64,000 bases of DNA from Aegilops tauschii subsp. strangulata (taxonomy: Eukaryota; Streptophyta; Magnoliopsida; Poales; Poaceae), in the NCBI RefSeq assembly GCF_002575655.3, contig NC_053037.3, positions 450,771,793-450,835,792 on the forward strand, given 5' to 3'. Positions 43,465-56,101 of this stretch are shown one piece after another (position 1 is the first letter of the stretch; every line of letters starts with the position of its first letter). The notes beneath the pieces are model-generated. The model had not been told where the DNA came from, ran no database searches, and saw only the letters and a program-made list of their open reading frames with translations. The position numbers and the translations under genes were made by a program.

Positions 43465-44930
43465 ATGGCTCAAGATAATACCAAATTATGTGACTTTACC
43501 AATACCAACAATAATGATTTCCTTAGCACTCTGATTGCTCCTCTTACCGATACTGAATCTTGTGAAATCAATGCTGCTTTGTTGAATCTTGTCATGAAAG
43601 ATCAATTCGCCGGCCTTACTAGTGAATATGCCGCTACTCATCTAAATAGCTTCGTTGATTTGTGTGATATGCAAAAGAAGAAAGATGTTGATAATGATAT
43701 TGTTAAATTGAAGCTATTTCCTTTTTCGCTTAGAGATAGTGCTAAAGCTTGGTTTTCGTCTTTGCCTAAAAATAGTATGATTCTTGGAACAAGTGCAAAG
43801 ATGCTTTTATCTCTAAGTATTTTCCTCCTGCTACGATCATCTCTCTTAGAAACGATATTATGAATTTTAAGCAAATTGATCATGAACATGTTGCACAAGC
43901 TTGGGAGAGGATGAAATTAATGATACGTAATTGCCCTACTCATGGTTTGAATTTGTGGATGATTATACAAAAATTTTATGCCGGATTGAATTTTGCTTCT
44001 AGAAATCTTTTAGATTCGGCAGCGGGAGGCACTTTTATGGAAATCACTTTAGGAGAAGCTACTAAACTCCTAGATAATATTATGGTTAATTATTCTCAAT
44101 GGCACACTGAAAGATCTACTAATAAAAAAGTGCATGCGATAGAAGAAATTAATGTTTTGAGTGGAAAGATGGATGAACTTATGAAATTATTTGCTACTAA
44201 GAGTGTTTCTTCTGATCCTAATGATATGCCCTTGTCTACTTTGATTGAGAATAATAATGAATCTATGGATGTGAATTTTGTTGGTAGGAATAATTTTGGT
44301 AACAACGCGTATAGAGGAAACTTTAATCCTAGGCCTTATCCTAGTAATTCCTCTAATAATTATGGTAATTCCTACAAAAATTCTTATGGAAATTTTAATA
44401 AGATGCCCTCTGAATTTGAGACTAGTGTTAAAGAGTTTATGAATTCGCAAAAGAATTTCAATGCTTTGCTTGAAGAAAAATTGCTTAAAGTTGATGAATT
44501 GGCTAGGAACGTTGATAGAATTTCTCTTGATGTTGATTCTTTAAAACTGAGATTTATTCCTCCTAAGCATGATATCAATGAGTCTCTCAAAGCCATGAGA
44601 ATTTCCATTGATGAGTGCAAAGAAAGAACCGCTAGGATGCGTGCTAAGAAAGATTGCTTTTTGAAAGCGTGTTCTTCAAATTTCTATGAAAATAAAGATG
44701 AAGATCTAAAAGTTATTGATGTGTCCCCTATTAAATCTTTTTTTTGCAATATGAATCTTGATAATGATGGGACTGAATATGATCCACCTTTACCTAGAAG
44801 GCGTTCCAAAAATTCGGAGTTTTTAGATCTTGATGCTAAATTTGATAAAAGTGGGATTGAAGAGAACAAAACCCTAGATATTAATAAACCCACTATTTTG
44901 GATTTCAAGGAATTTAATTATGATAATTGA
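43465..44930 (+). pseudogene. Sabrina-like gag, one frameshift
   Basis: ATG at 43465 opens MAQDNTKLCDFTNTNNNDFL and a typical Gypsy gag core (KLKLFPFSLRDSAKAWFSSL). A one-base change of frame occurs near 43776. Gag then continues from about 43790 to 44930 (AWERMKLMIRNCPTHGLNLW, later an Asn/Tyr-rich linker and a long Glu/Lys-rich C-terminus). I see no CCHC zinc knuckle. The stop at 44928-44930 is followed by more similar sequence up to the protease part. The break means this copy makes no full gag. Confidence 0.82.
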
Positions 44931-45140
44931 TCTTTGATAGATTCTATTTCCTTGTTGCAATCCGTGCTAAATTCTGCTCATGCTTATAGTCAAAATAAAG
45001 CTTTTACCAAACATATCGTTGATGCCTTGATGCAATCTTATGAAGAAAAGCTTGAGTTGGAAGTTTCTATCCTTAGAAAACTTTATGATGAGTGATAACC
45101 TACTATTAAAATTAAGATAAAAGATCATGAATGCTATGCT

Positions 45141-45542
45141 TTGTGTGATTTGGGTGCTAGTGTTTCCACGATTCTAAAAACTTTGTGCGATTTGTTAGGT
45201 TTCCGTGATTTTGATGATTGCTCTTTAAACTTGCACCCTGCGGATTCCACTATTAAGAAACCTATGGGAAGAATTAATGATGTTCTTATTTTTGCAAATA
45301 GGAACTATGTGCCCGTAGATTTTATCGCTCTTGACATAGATTGCAATCCTTCATGTCCTATTATTCTTGGTAGACCTTTCCTTAGAACGATTGGTGCAAT
45401 TATTGATATGAAGGAAGGGAATATTAGATTCCAATTTCCATTGAAAGGCATGGAACACTTCCCTAGGAAGAAAATAAAACTTCCATATGAATCTATCATG
45501 AGAGCCACTTATGGATTGCCTACCAAAGATGGCAATACCTAG
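45141..45542 (+). pseudogene. Aspartic protease region of the Sabrina-like element
   Basis: The frame begins at CDLGASVSTI, the protease active-site loop (D-x-G-A-S), and continues through CPIILGRPFLRTIGA, the second conserved part. The stop is at 45540-45542. Upstream, two TGA/TAA codons near 45094-45099 separate it from gag. No reverse transcriptase follows, consistent with the non-autonomous nature I recall for Sabrina. Confidence 0.8.
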
Positions 45543-46138
45543 ATCTATCCTTGCTTTTATGCCTAGCTAGGGGCGTTAAACGATAGCGCTTGTTGGGAGG
45601 CAACCCAATTTTATTTTTAGTTTTTTGCTTTTTGTTTCTGTTTAGGAATAAATGTTTTATCTAGCCTCTGGTTAGATGTATTTTTATGTTTTAATTAGTG
45701 TTTGTGCCAAGTTAAACCTATAGGATCTTCTTGGATGATAGTTATTTGATCTTGCTGTAATTTCCAGAAACTTTCTGTTCACGAAAACAATTGTTAAAAA
45801 TCACCAGAACATGATAAAATCTTGATTCCAATTGCTGCTGATCAATAAACAAATTTCCTAGGTCTTCCTATTTTGGCTGATTTTTTGGAGTTCCAGAAGT
45901 TTGCGTTAGTTACAGATTACTACAGACTGTTCTGTTTTTGACAGATTCTGTTTTTCGTGTGTTGTTTGCTTATTTTGATGAATCTATGGCTAGTAAAATA
46001 GTTTATAAACCATAGATAAGTTGGAATACAGTAGGTTTAACACCAATATAAATAAAGAATGAGTTAATTACAGTACCTTGAATTGGTCTTTTGTTTTCTT
46101 TCGCTAACGGAGCTCACGAGATTTTCTGCTGAGTTTTA
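45543..46138 (+). mobile_element. Sabrina-like noncoding internal region, cut at its right end
   Basis: T-rich noncoding sequence starts with a GGGCGTTAAACGATAGCGCT segment just after the protease stop, a phrase typical of Gypsy elements in this group. It ends at about 46138 where Angela leader sequence starts without an LTR. The element's 3' half and 3' LTR are missing. Confidence 0.7.
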
Positions 46139-47279
46139 GGTTCCACCGACTGACATGCACTTGATGCATAAGGTGGCTAGCGGGTGTCTGTCTCTCCCAC
46201 TTTAGTCGGATCGGATTCGATGAAGAGGGTCCTTATTAAGGGTAAATAGAAATTGGCATATCACCGTTGTGGCTTTGACGTAGGTAAGAAACGTTCTTGC
46301 TAGAAACCCATAGCAGCCACGTAAAACATGCAACAACAATTAGAGGACGTCTAACTTTTTTTTGCAGGGTATGCTATGTGATGTGATATGGCCAAAAGGA
46401 TGTGATGAATTATATACATGTGATGTATGAGATTGATCATGTTCTTGTAATAGGAATCACGACTTGCATGTCGATGAGTATGACAACCGGCAGGAGCCAT
46501 AGGAGTTGTCTTAATTTATTGTATGACCTGCGTGTCAATGAAAACGCCATGTAATTACTTTAGTTTATTGCTAACCGTTAGCCATAGTAGTAGAAGTAAT
46601 AGTTGGCGAGACAACTTCATGAAGACACGATGATGGAGATCATGATGATGGAGATCATGGTGTCATGCCGGTGACGAAGGTGATCATGCCGCGCCTCGAA
46701 GATGGAGATCAAAGGCGCAAGATGATATTGGCCATATCATGTCACTTTATGATTTGCATGTGATGTTTGTCATGTTTACATCTTATTTGCTTAGAACGAC
46801 GGTAGCATAAATAAGATGATCCCCCACTAAAATTTCAAGAGACGTGTTCCCCCTAACTGTGCACCGTTGCGAAGGTTCGTTGTTTCGAAGCACCACGTGA
46901 TGATCGGGTGTGATAGATTCTAATGTTCGCATACAACGGGTGTAAGCCAGATTTACACATGCGAAACAGTTAGGTTGACTTGACGAGCCTAGCATGTACA
47001 GACATGGCCTCGGAACACAAGAGACCGAAAGGTCGAACATGAGTCGTATAGTAGATACGATCAACATGGAGATGTTCACTGCTGATGACTAGTCCGTCTC
47101 ACGTGATGATCGGACACGGCCTAGTTGACTCGGATCATGTATCACTTAGATGACTAGAGGGATGTCTATCTCAGTGGGAGTTCATTAAATAATTAGATGA
47201 ACTTAATTATCATGAACATAGTCAAAAGGTCTTTGCAAATTATGTCGTAGCTTACACTTTAGTTCTACTGTTTAAGATA

Positions 47280-48120
47280 TGTTCCTAGAGAAAATTTAGT
47301 TGAAAGTTGATAGTAGCAATTATGCGGACTGGGTCCGTAAACTGAGGATTGTCCTCATTGCTGCACAGAAGGCTTATGTCCTTAATGCACCGCTCGGTGT
47401 GCTGAACCTCGAGCGTCGTTTGTGGATGTTGCGAACATCTGACATACACGTCTTGATGACTACGTGATAGTTCAGTGTGTAATGTTAAAACGGTATAGAA
47501 TTGAGGCACCGAAGACGTTTTTGAAACGTCGCAGAACATATGAGATGTTCCAAAGACTGAAATTGGGATTTCAGACTAGTGCCCATGTCAAGAGGTATGA
47601 GACCTCTGACAAGTTTCTTAAGCCTGCAAACTAAGGGAGAAAAGCTCAATCATTGAGCATGTGCTCAGATTGTCTAAGTACTACAATCGCTTGAATCGAG
47701 TGGGAGTTAATCTTCCAGATGAGATAGTGATGGTTCTCCATAGTCACTGCCACCAAGCTATTAGAGCTTCGTGATGAACTATAACATATCAGGGATAGAC
47801 ATGATGATCCTTGAGCAACTCGCGATGTTTGACATCGCGAAAGTAGAAATCAAGTAGGAGCATCAATTGTTGATGGTTAGTAAAACCACTAGTTTCAAGA
47901 AGGGCACGGGCAACAAGGGATACTTCATGAAACGGAAAATCAGTTGCAGCTCTAGTGAAGAAAGCCAAGGTTGAACCGAAACCCGAGACTAAGTGCTTCT
48001 GAGATGAGGGGAACGGTCACTGAAGCAGAACTACCCTAGATACTTCATAGATGAGAAGGCTGGTAAGGTCGACAGAAGTATATTGGATATACATTATATT
48101 AATGTGTACTTTACTAGTAC
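47280..48120 (+). pseudogene. Decayed Angela gag
   Basis: Short pieces across frames resemble Copia gag (TGCGGACTGGGTCCGTAAAC encodes ADWVRK-like sequence). The zinc-knuckle region near 47990-48040 has stops in place of knuckle residues. The protease loop is recognisable near 48140 (TTAGATACCGGTTCGGTTGC, LDTGSVA). Confidence 0.7.
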
Positions 48121-48218
48121 TCCTAGTAGCACCAGGGTATTAGATACCGGTTCGGTTGCTAAGTGTTAGTAACTCGAAATAAAAGCTGCGGAATAAACGG
48201 AGACTAGCTAAAAGTGAG

Positions 48219-48713
48219 ATGACGATATGTGTTGGAAGTGTTTCCAAGGTTGATGTGATCAAGCATCGCATGCTCCCTCTACCATCGAGATTGGTGTTAA
48301 ACCTAAATAATTGTTATTTGGTATTTACGTTGAGCATAGACATGATTGGATTATGCTGTTCATTTAAGAAGAATAATGGTTACTCTTTTTATTTGAATAA
48401 TACCTTCAATGGTCTTGCACCTAAAATAAATGGTTTATTGAATCTCGATCGTAGTGATACACATGTTCATGCCAAAAGTAATGATAGTACCACATACTTG
48501 TGGCACTGCTATTTGAGTCATATTGGGATAAAACGCATGAAGAAGCTCCATGTTGATGGATCTTTGGACTCACTCGTTTTTGAAAAGATTGAGACATGCG
48601 AACCATGTCTATTGGTATATATGCATGAAGAAACTCCATACAGATGGATCATTTGGACTCACATGATTTTGAATCACTTGAGACATGCAAATCATACCAC
48701 ATGGGCAAGATGA
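48219..48713 (+). pseudogene. Angela GAG-pre-integrase stretch with internal duplication
   Basis: An open run of about 164 codons includes YLWHCYLSHIGIKRMKKLHV and then ETCEPCL, the zinc-binding GAG-pre-integrase part. Immediately after, DNA for a second copy of the MKKLH...ETC segment follows in a shifted frame (about 48626-48700), a local duplication of about 75-90 bases. The true start is not identifiable. Confidence 0.65.
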
Positions 48714-51071
48714 CTGAAAGGCCTCGTTTTCAGTGAGATGGAACAAGAGAGCAACTTGTTGGAAGTAATACATTTTGATGTGTGCAATCCAATGAGTGCT
48801 GAGGCATGCAGTGAATATCATTATGCTCTTACTTCATAGATGATTTGAGTAGATGCTAAGTATGTTTACTTGATGAAACACAAGTCTGAATTATTGAAAG
48901 GTTCAAGTAATTTCAGAGTGAAGTTGAAGATCGTCGTGACAAGAGGATAAAATGTCTATGATATGATCATAGAGATGAATATCTGAGTTACGAGTTTGGC
49001 ACACAATTAAGACATTGTGGAAATTGTTTCACAACTAATACCGCCTGGAACACCATAGTGTGATGGTGTGTCCGAACATCATAACTGCACCCTATTGGAT
49101 CTGGTGCATACCATGATGTCTCTTTTCGAATTACACTATCGTGTATGGGTTAGGCATTAGAGACAACCGCATTCACTTTAAATAGGGCACCACGCAATTC
49201 CGTTGAGACGACACCATATGAACTATGGTTTAGAGAAACCTAAGCTGTCATTTCTAAAAAGTTTGGGGCTGCGACGCTTATGTGAAAAAGTTTCAGGCTG
49301 ATAAGCTCGAACCCAAAGCGGATAAATGCATCTTCATAGAATACCCAAAACTGTTGGGTATACCTCCTATTTCAGATTGAGTGAGAGGATGGTGGAGACT
49401 TGATGAGGTTATTGAACCGTTACTTCAACTAGTGTGTAGCAGGGCACAGGAAGTTGTTCCTGTGGCACCTATACCAATTGAAGTGGAAGCTTATGATAGT
49501 GATCATGAAACTTCGGATCAAGTCGCTACCAAACCTCATAGGACGACAAGGATGCGTCCTACTTCAGAGTGGTACGTAATCCTGTCTTGGAAGTCATGTT
49601 GTTGGACAACGATGAACCTATGAGCTATGGAGAAGCGATGATGGGACCGGATTCCGACGAATGGCTCGAGGCCATAAAATCCGAGAGAGGATCCATGTAT
49701 AAAAACAAAGTGTAGACTTTGGAAGAACTACTTGATGGTCGTAAGGCTGTTGGGTGCAGATGGATTTTAAAAGGAAGATAGACAATGATGGTAAGTGTCA
49801 CCATTAAGAAAGCTCGACTTGTCGTTAAGATGTTTTCCGGCAAGTTCAAGGAGTTGACTGCAATGAGACTTTCTCACTCGTAGCGATGCTAAGAGTCTGT
49901 TGGAATTATATTAGCAGTTACTGCATTATTTATTCTTGCAGATAGGATGTCAAAAACATTGTTTCCTCGACGATTTTCTTGAGGAAAGGTTGTATGTGAT
50001 ACAACCAGAAGGTTTTGTCAATCCTGAAAGATGCTAACAAGTATGCAAAGCTCCAGCAATCCTTCTAAGGATTGGAGTAAGCATCTCGGAGTTGGAATGT
50101 ACGCTTTGATGAGATGATCAAAGATTTTGGGTTTATACAAAGTTTATGAGAAACTTGTATTTCCAAAGAAGTGAGTGGGAGCACTATAGAATTTCTCATG
50201 AGTATATGTTGTTGACATATTGTTGATCAGAAATGATGTAGAATTTCTGGAAAACATACAGGGTTATTTGAAAAGTGTTTTTCAATGCAAAACCTGGATT
50301 AAGCTACTTGAACATTGAGCATTATGATCTATAAGGATAGATCGAAAACGCTTAATAGTACTTTCAAATGAATGCATACCGTGACAGGATTTTGAAGGAG
50401 TTCAAAATAGATCAGCAAAGAAGGAGTTCTTGGCTGTGTTACAAGGTGTGAGTATTGAGTAAGACTCAAGACCTGACCACGGCAGAAGAGAGAGAAAGGA
50501 CGAAGGTCGTCCCCTATGCTTTAGATGTAGGCTCTACAGTATGTTATGCTGTGTACCGCACCTCAAGTGTACCTTGCCATGAGTCAGTCAAGGGGTACAA
50601 GAGTGATCCAGGAATGGATCACATGACAGCGGTCAAACTTATCCTTAGTAACTAGTGGACTAAGGAATTTTCTCGATTATGGAGGTGGTAAAAGAGTTCG
50701 TCGTAAAGGGTTACGACGATGCAAACTTTGACACTAATCCAGATGACTCTGAGTAGTAAACCGGATTCGTATAGTAGAGCAGTTATTTGAAACAGCTCCA
50801 ATTAGCGCGTGGTAGCTGCATCTACAAGATGACATAGAGATTTGTAAAGCACACACGGATCTGAATGTTGCAGACTCGTTGACTAAAACCTCTCTCGTAA
50901 GCATAACATGATCAAACCCTAGAACTCATTGAGTGTTAATCACATGGTGATGTGAACTAGATTATTGACTCTAGTAAACTCTTGGGTATTAGTCACATGG
51001 CGATGTGAACTTTGAGTGTTAATCACATGGTGATGTGAACTAGATTATTGACTCTAGTGCAAGTGGGAGAC

Positions 51072-52822
51072 TGTTGGAAATATGCTCTAGAGGCAATAAT
51101 AAAATGGTTATTATTGTATTTCCTTGTTCATGATAATTGTCTATTGTTCATGCTATAATTGTATTAACTGGAAACCGTAATACATGTGTGAATACATAGA
51201 CCACAACATGTCCCTAGTAAGCCTCTAGTTGACTAGCTCGTTGATCAATAGATGGTTATGGTTTCCTGACCATGGACATTGGATGTCATTGATAACGGGA
51301 TCACATCATTAGGAGAATGATGTGATGGACAAGACCCAATCCTAAGCATAGCACAAGATCGTGTAGTTCGTTTGCTAAGAGCTTTTCTAATGTCAAGTAT
51401 CATTTCCTTAGACCATGAGATTGTGCAACTCCCGGATACCGTAGGAATGCTTTGGGTGTACCAAACGTCACAACGTAACTGGGTGGCTATAAAGGTGCAC
51501 TACAAGTATCTCCGAAAGTGCTTGTTGGGTTGGCACGAATCAAGACTGGGATTTGTCACTCCGTATGACGGAGAGGTATCTCTGGGCCCACTCGGTAATG
51601 CATCATCATAATGAGCTCAATGTGACTAAGGAGTTAGCCACGGGATCATGTGTTACGGAACGAGTAAAGTGACTTGCCGGTAACGATATTGAACGAGGTA
51701 TTGGGATACCGACGATTGAATCTCGGGCAAGTAACATACCGATTGACAAAGGGAATTGAATACGGGATTGATTGAATCCCCGACATCGTGGTTCATCCGA
51801 TGAGATCATCGTGGAACATGTGGGAGCCAATATGGGTATCCAGATCCCGCTATTGGTTATTGGCCGGAGAGGTGTCTCGGTCATGTCCGCATGGTTCCCG
51901 AACCCGTAGGGTCTACACACTTAAGGTTCGGTGACGCTAGAGTTGTTATGGGAAATAATATGTGGTTACCGAATGTTGTTCGGAGTCCCGGATGAGATCC
52001 CGGACATCACGAGGAGTTCTGGAATGGTCCGGCGGTGAAGATCGATATATTGGACGAAGGGTATTGGAGTCCGGAAGTGTTCCGGGGGTACCAGGCTATG
52101 GCCAGCATGACCGAAAGGTGTTTCGGGAGCCCCGGCAAGTGTTGGAGGGCCTCATGGGCCAAAGGGGAAGGGGCAAACCAGCCCACTAAGGGGTGGTGCG
52201 CCCCCCACACCCTTTCCCACGTTACTTGGGGAGGTGGGCGCCTCCGCCTGGCTTGGGAGGCAAGCCTCCACCTGCTTGGCTTGGGGGGCAAGTCTCCCTA
52301 GGATTTTCCCTAGGGAGATCCAATCTTCTTGGCCGCCGCCCCCTAGGGGAAACCCTAGGGCGCCTCCCCCTCTCCCCTTGCCCCTATATATAGTGGAGGG
52401 GTGGGAGGGCAGCCGCACCTCTTCCCTGGCGCAGCCCTCCCTCCTCATACACCTCCTCCTCCTCCTCCATAGTGCTTAGCGAAGCTCTGCCGGAGAACCA
52501 CGAGCTCCATTGCCACCATGCCGTCGTGCTGCTGGAGTTCTCCCTCAACTTCTCCTCTCCCCTTTCTGGATCAAGAAGGAGGAGACGTCCCCGGGCTGTA
52601 CGTGTGTTGAACGCGGAGGCGCCGTCCGATCGGCGCTAGATTGGATCTTCCGCGATTTGAATCGCTGCGAGTATGACTCCATCAACCGCGTTCTTGTAAC
52701 ACTTCCGCTTAGCGATCTTCAAGGGTATGAAGATGCACTCCCTCTCTCTCGTTGCTAGCATCTCCTAGATTGGTCTTGGTGACACGTAGGAAAATTTTGA
52801 ATTATTGCTACGTTCCCCAACA
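51072..52822 (+). mobile_element. 3' LTR of the Angela element
   Basis: This 1751-base LTR begins TGTTGGAAATATGCTC and ends TTCCCCAACA. A TATA box (CTATATATAG) lies at about 52384-52393. It follows a polypurine tract and abuts the F-box gene fragment at 52823. Confidence 0.92.
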
Positions 52823-53456
52823 GCATGCCGGGATGCAGATGCGTTGAACGGAGCCCTCGTGGGAGGAGATGATGGCTCCAGGGAGTTCAGAATCATCATC
52901 GACAGATAGCTGACGACAATCGAGATTAAGAGGCACGGTGCGCCATAGAGTGTGCCATCCTTGGTGGGGAGAAGGGAGATGATCTCCCCAAGGATTCCGT
53001 CCGGGAGATCGCTGATGCGGTCCGCCGGAGATTCTATTGGTTCCTCAGGTCCAGGGGGCGCTTCTGGCCGCACAGCCGGGTCGAAGATCTACATCCGGTG
53101 GAGACGTTGGTCGGAGCCTCATCTGTGTTCATACCAATCTGAAAGAAAAAAATGGCATAACATGTAGGACATTCGAAATCAATTCCCAAGATCAGGAAGA
53201 AAAAAGGCACAAACATATACGTAGGTGACTAACCGGTTTTCCGTCGGAGTCGCAGTTGTTGCCGGAGTTGCTATTGACCTCCGGCTCCAGCTGGGGGGGG
53301 GGGCACGACGGCGCCGACGAATTCAAGGTCGTGCTGCTGCCCGCGCGAGACCTCGTCGTTGGCGATGGAAACCTCTGTGGCCAGCTTGACGCGTTGTGCG
53401 GGTGCTTCACCAGCCCCGGCGTCGCCACTCCCTCCGATGGTGCGCTTCGGCGGCAT
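52823..53456 (-). pseudogene. N-terminal part of a broken F-box gene
   Basis: On the minus strand an ATG at 53454-53456 opens MPPKRTIGGSGDAGAGEAP. A C-run near 53293 changes the frame; the alternative frame continues QLEPEVNSNSGNN to a splice donor at about 53233. After an apparent intron, the F-box motif reads DRISDLPDGILGEIISLLPT (about 52975-53034). The next conserved part is out of frame near 52945 (WRTVPLNLD then SHEGSVQRICIPAC). The frame is cut at 52823 by the Angela 3' LTR. The C-terminal FBD part lies at 41374-41677. F-box proteins select substrates for ubiquitination; this copy cannot. Confidence 0.72.
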
Positions 53457-53898
53457 CGTCATACACTCCGGATTCCAGACGTCGGTGACCACTGTGGACC
53501 GGTGGTGCGGCCGCCTATTATGGCCGGCGGCTCACGCGCGCAATTAATACGAACCAGTGGGAGCGAGGCAGTCTGTGGTCAAAAGTTGTCTCGCCTCCCG
53601 ATGAGCCTGCGCGACGGGCGTCTGCCATTCCTACCATCATTTCACACAGCTACTCGCACGCCTCCCCGTCAATACACACACCTGCACGCACGCCTCTCGG
53701 TATGCCTACGTGGCGGACTGCTCGCATGCATCCCGTCAACTCACGCCTGCTCGCATGACACACGGGGCGTGTGGCAGCGCGTATATTTTTTGGTTTATTT
53801 TCTGGCGCTTTACTGCTTCACTGAACCGTTTGCGTTGAAGAGATGCACAAATCCTGCATTGAACATCTCGCACGCTTCCCGGTGAACCTGTGCACCGG
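53457..53898. other. Upstream region of the broken F-box gene
   Basis: This should hold the promoter of the minus-strand F-box gene. It is GC-rich with short repeats (CACGCCTCCCCGTCAATAC and CACGCCTGCTCGCATG types). The open plus-strand frame here is antisense to the F-box gene, and I do not support it as a gene. Confidence 0.4.
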
Positions 53899-55165
53899 AC
53901 GAGTTTTGCATTTACTAGAATTTAAAAACCAGGCATCTAAATGTTTTGCCGGCAATCAACAGTGCCCTAGAGTTTGAAATTCATTCTCATTTCTTGCATG
54001 GGACCTAAGCATGCACATAAGGACACATATTTGATTTTTCAACCAATTTATAGTCACTGGAGCATGCGCATGTAGTTTAAATTTGAATTATGCACATAAA
54101 TGAATTAAAAACTCAGTTAATGCATAAAAATGTCCAAACGAACCCCGAAAAATCACAAAAATTGACACAACACTCATGTTGTTCTATGTTGACACAAGAA
54201 AAAAATTTGAAAGCAATAAGACGCAATGGATATCGTTTCGTCCCCAAAGGTGGGACGTACCCTACCGAAAACCATCATGCTTGTTGTGAGAAGCTCCGGT
54301 TTGTGAGAAGCATATACCCAAACCTGCCCCAAATGGGACAAAATTTGTACCACGGCATGTTGATGCCGCTCCATGATAGCATGCCAAGTTTCATGAATTT
54401 CAGACGAGTTTTGGATTTACTAGAATTTAAAAACCAGGCATCTCAATGTTTTGCCGGCAATCAACGGTGCCCTGGTGTTTGAAATTCATTCCCATTTCTT
54501 GCATGGGACCTAAGCATGCACCCAAGGACACAGATTTGATTTTTCAACCAATTTATATGCACTGGAGCATGCGCATGTAGTTCAAATTTGAATTATGCAC
54601 ATAAATGCATTGAAAACTCAGTTAATGCATAAAAATGTCCAAACGAACCCCGAAAAATCACAAAAATTCACACAACACTCCTATTGTTCTATGTTGACAC
54701 GAGAAAAAAAAACTTGAAAGCAATAAGAGGCAATGGATATCGTTTCGTCCCCAAAGGTGGGACGTACCCTACCGAAAACCATCATGCTTGTTGTGAGAAG
54801 CTCCGGTTTGTGAGAAGCATATACCAAACCTGCCCCAAATGGGACAAAATTTGTACCACGACATGTTGATGCCGCTCCATGATAGCATGCCAAGTTGCAT
54901 GAATTTCAGACGAGTTTTGGATTTAATAGAATTTAAAAACCAGGCATCTCAATGTTTTGCCGGCAATCAACGGTGCCCTGGTGTTTGACATTCATTCCCA
55001 TTTCTTGCCTGGGACCTAAGCATGCACCCAAGGACAAAGATTTGATTTTTCAACCAATTTATATGCACTGGAGCATGTGCATGTAGTTCAAATTTGAATT
55101 ATGCACATAAATGCATTGAAAACTCACTTAATGCATAAAATGTCCAAACGAACCCTGAATAATTC
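53899..55165. repeat. 505-base tandem repeat, two and a half copies
   Basis: Units start at 53899, 54403 and 54908 with GACGAGTTTTG. Each holds CAGGCATCT(C/A)AATGTTTTGCCG, GGACCTAAGCATGCAC, GTTAATGCATAAAAATGTCC and GGTGGGACGTACCCTACCG. The third copy stops about half way. Identity between the first two full units is high. A diverged part of the same family lies at 29100-29260. Confidence 0.92.
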
Positions 55166-55600
55166 CAATTCTTTTATGATCACTGCAGATAAAAGGTCTA
55201 GCAATTGAAACACCGTCCATGGCCGCTGTGACCCCATTATGTAATTCAAATCAAGACGAAAAATCAAGTACATCCCACACAGTTTATTATAACCAACCGT
55301 GTGAGATGCAGCACAAGATATCTTCGGACCGTGTCTGATGACACTTCGTGCGCGAGTTTTTTGTCTCAAGCGATTCCAAATTTTCGGCTTCCGCGGAAAT
55401 ATCTACCTCCCCACCCCCTCCCCCTTACCAAAAGCCACATTTCCCCCTTTCCGCCTTCCTTTCAAAGTTGAAACCTTCACTCCTTGCTTGCAGCGCCGTC
55501 GCCTCCTCACCGGCGACCCTCCTTCACGCTGCTCGGCCTCGCCTATCCAGGCAGGTAAACCACACCCGACCCCCATCCTCCTCCTCCTTCCACATCCCAC
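55166..55600. promoter_or_regulatory. Likely promoter and leader of the 55.6 kb gene
   Basis: 55260-55300 has ACATCCCACACAGT, a phrase repeated near 58010-58060 in the CACTA right subterminal zone. From 55390 the sequence is pyrimidine-rich and GC-rich, as in plant 5' leaders, up to the ATG at 55601. I see no clear TATA box. Confidence 0.4.
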
Positions 55601-56101
55601 ATGCCCCGACCGCCGGCGCGAGCGCGACACCTTCCACCCAAATCACTGACCCCTCCAACAAATAAGTGTCGGCCTAAGCCATGGTGCACGCAGTATAGCC
55701 AGGACCTCAAGGAGCATTTGGCAGCGGAGAAGCAAATCACGGCCGCACGCGCGGATGAGGTCGTGATGGCTGCCATTCGTGCCGACCCCCAGATCTTGGA
55801 GGAGCACCTCCCCGTCGAGGCCACCGTTGACTCCTCGCGCGCCGATGCTGCGACGCGGTTGGCTGCTTTAAACGACAGTTCATGGCGTTTTCTCGAGTCC
55901 ACCGTCGGTGCCTTCGATGAAGACTATGAGGTGTTTTCTCAGCGTGCACGTGCTTACCTCATCTCGAGAGCCAACAGGTTGGTGCCTGGAGCGGCTCAGG
56001 CAACTCACCACTACAACGAGGGCACCCACGATGCGGAGGCCTCGCCCTCTTCCATGTCCAAGGAGCCAATCATCATCGATATCTCCGACAATGAGGAGTA
56101 G
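55601..56101 (+). CDS. Uncharacterised 166-residue protein with SUMO-interaction-like tail
   Basis: The frame is open from ATG 55601 to TAG 56099-56101. The N-terminus is Pro/Arg-rich and probably disordered. Residues of about 30-130 are alpha-helical in pattern and Ala/Glu-rich (YSQDLKEHLAAEKQITAARA, LNDSSWRFLESTVGAFDEDY). The C-terminus ends EPIIIDISDNEE, which fits a SUMO-interacting motif (a hydrophobic run flanked by acidic residues). I do not recognise the family. It lies inside the putative CACTA interval, upstream of B3-like exons on the same strand, and both may belong to one transcript. No defect is visible. Confidence 0.55.
   Translation: MPRPPARARHLPPKSLTPPTNKCRPKPWCTQYSQDLKEHLAAEKQITAARADEVVMAAIRADPQILEEHLPVEATVDSSRADAATRLAALNDSSWRFLESTVGAFDEDYEVFSQRARAYLISRANRLVPGAAQATHHYNEGTHDAEASPSSMSKEPIIIDISDNEE

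Larger units (their letters stand above)
46139..51071 (+). mobile_element. Angela (Copia) internal domain, 5' LTR deleted
   Basis: The sequence matches my memory of the Angela leader (AGCGGGTGTCTGTCTCTCCC), decayed gag (about 47280-48120), GAG-pre-integrase (about 48460-48720), integrase (to about 49340), and reverse transcriptase remnants, ending in the polypurine tract GCAAGTGGGAGAC at 51059-51071. All coding parts carry many stops and frame changes of the kind typical of a long-decayed non-autonomous subfamily. The primer-binding site and 5' LTR are absent. Confidence 0.85.

Noticed and set aside
53256..53885. Plus-strand frame of about 209 codons
   Set aside because: It is antisense to the F-box gene, does not start at ATG with a leader, and shows no domain.
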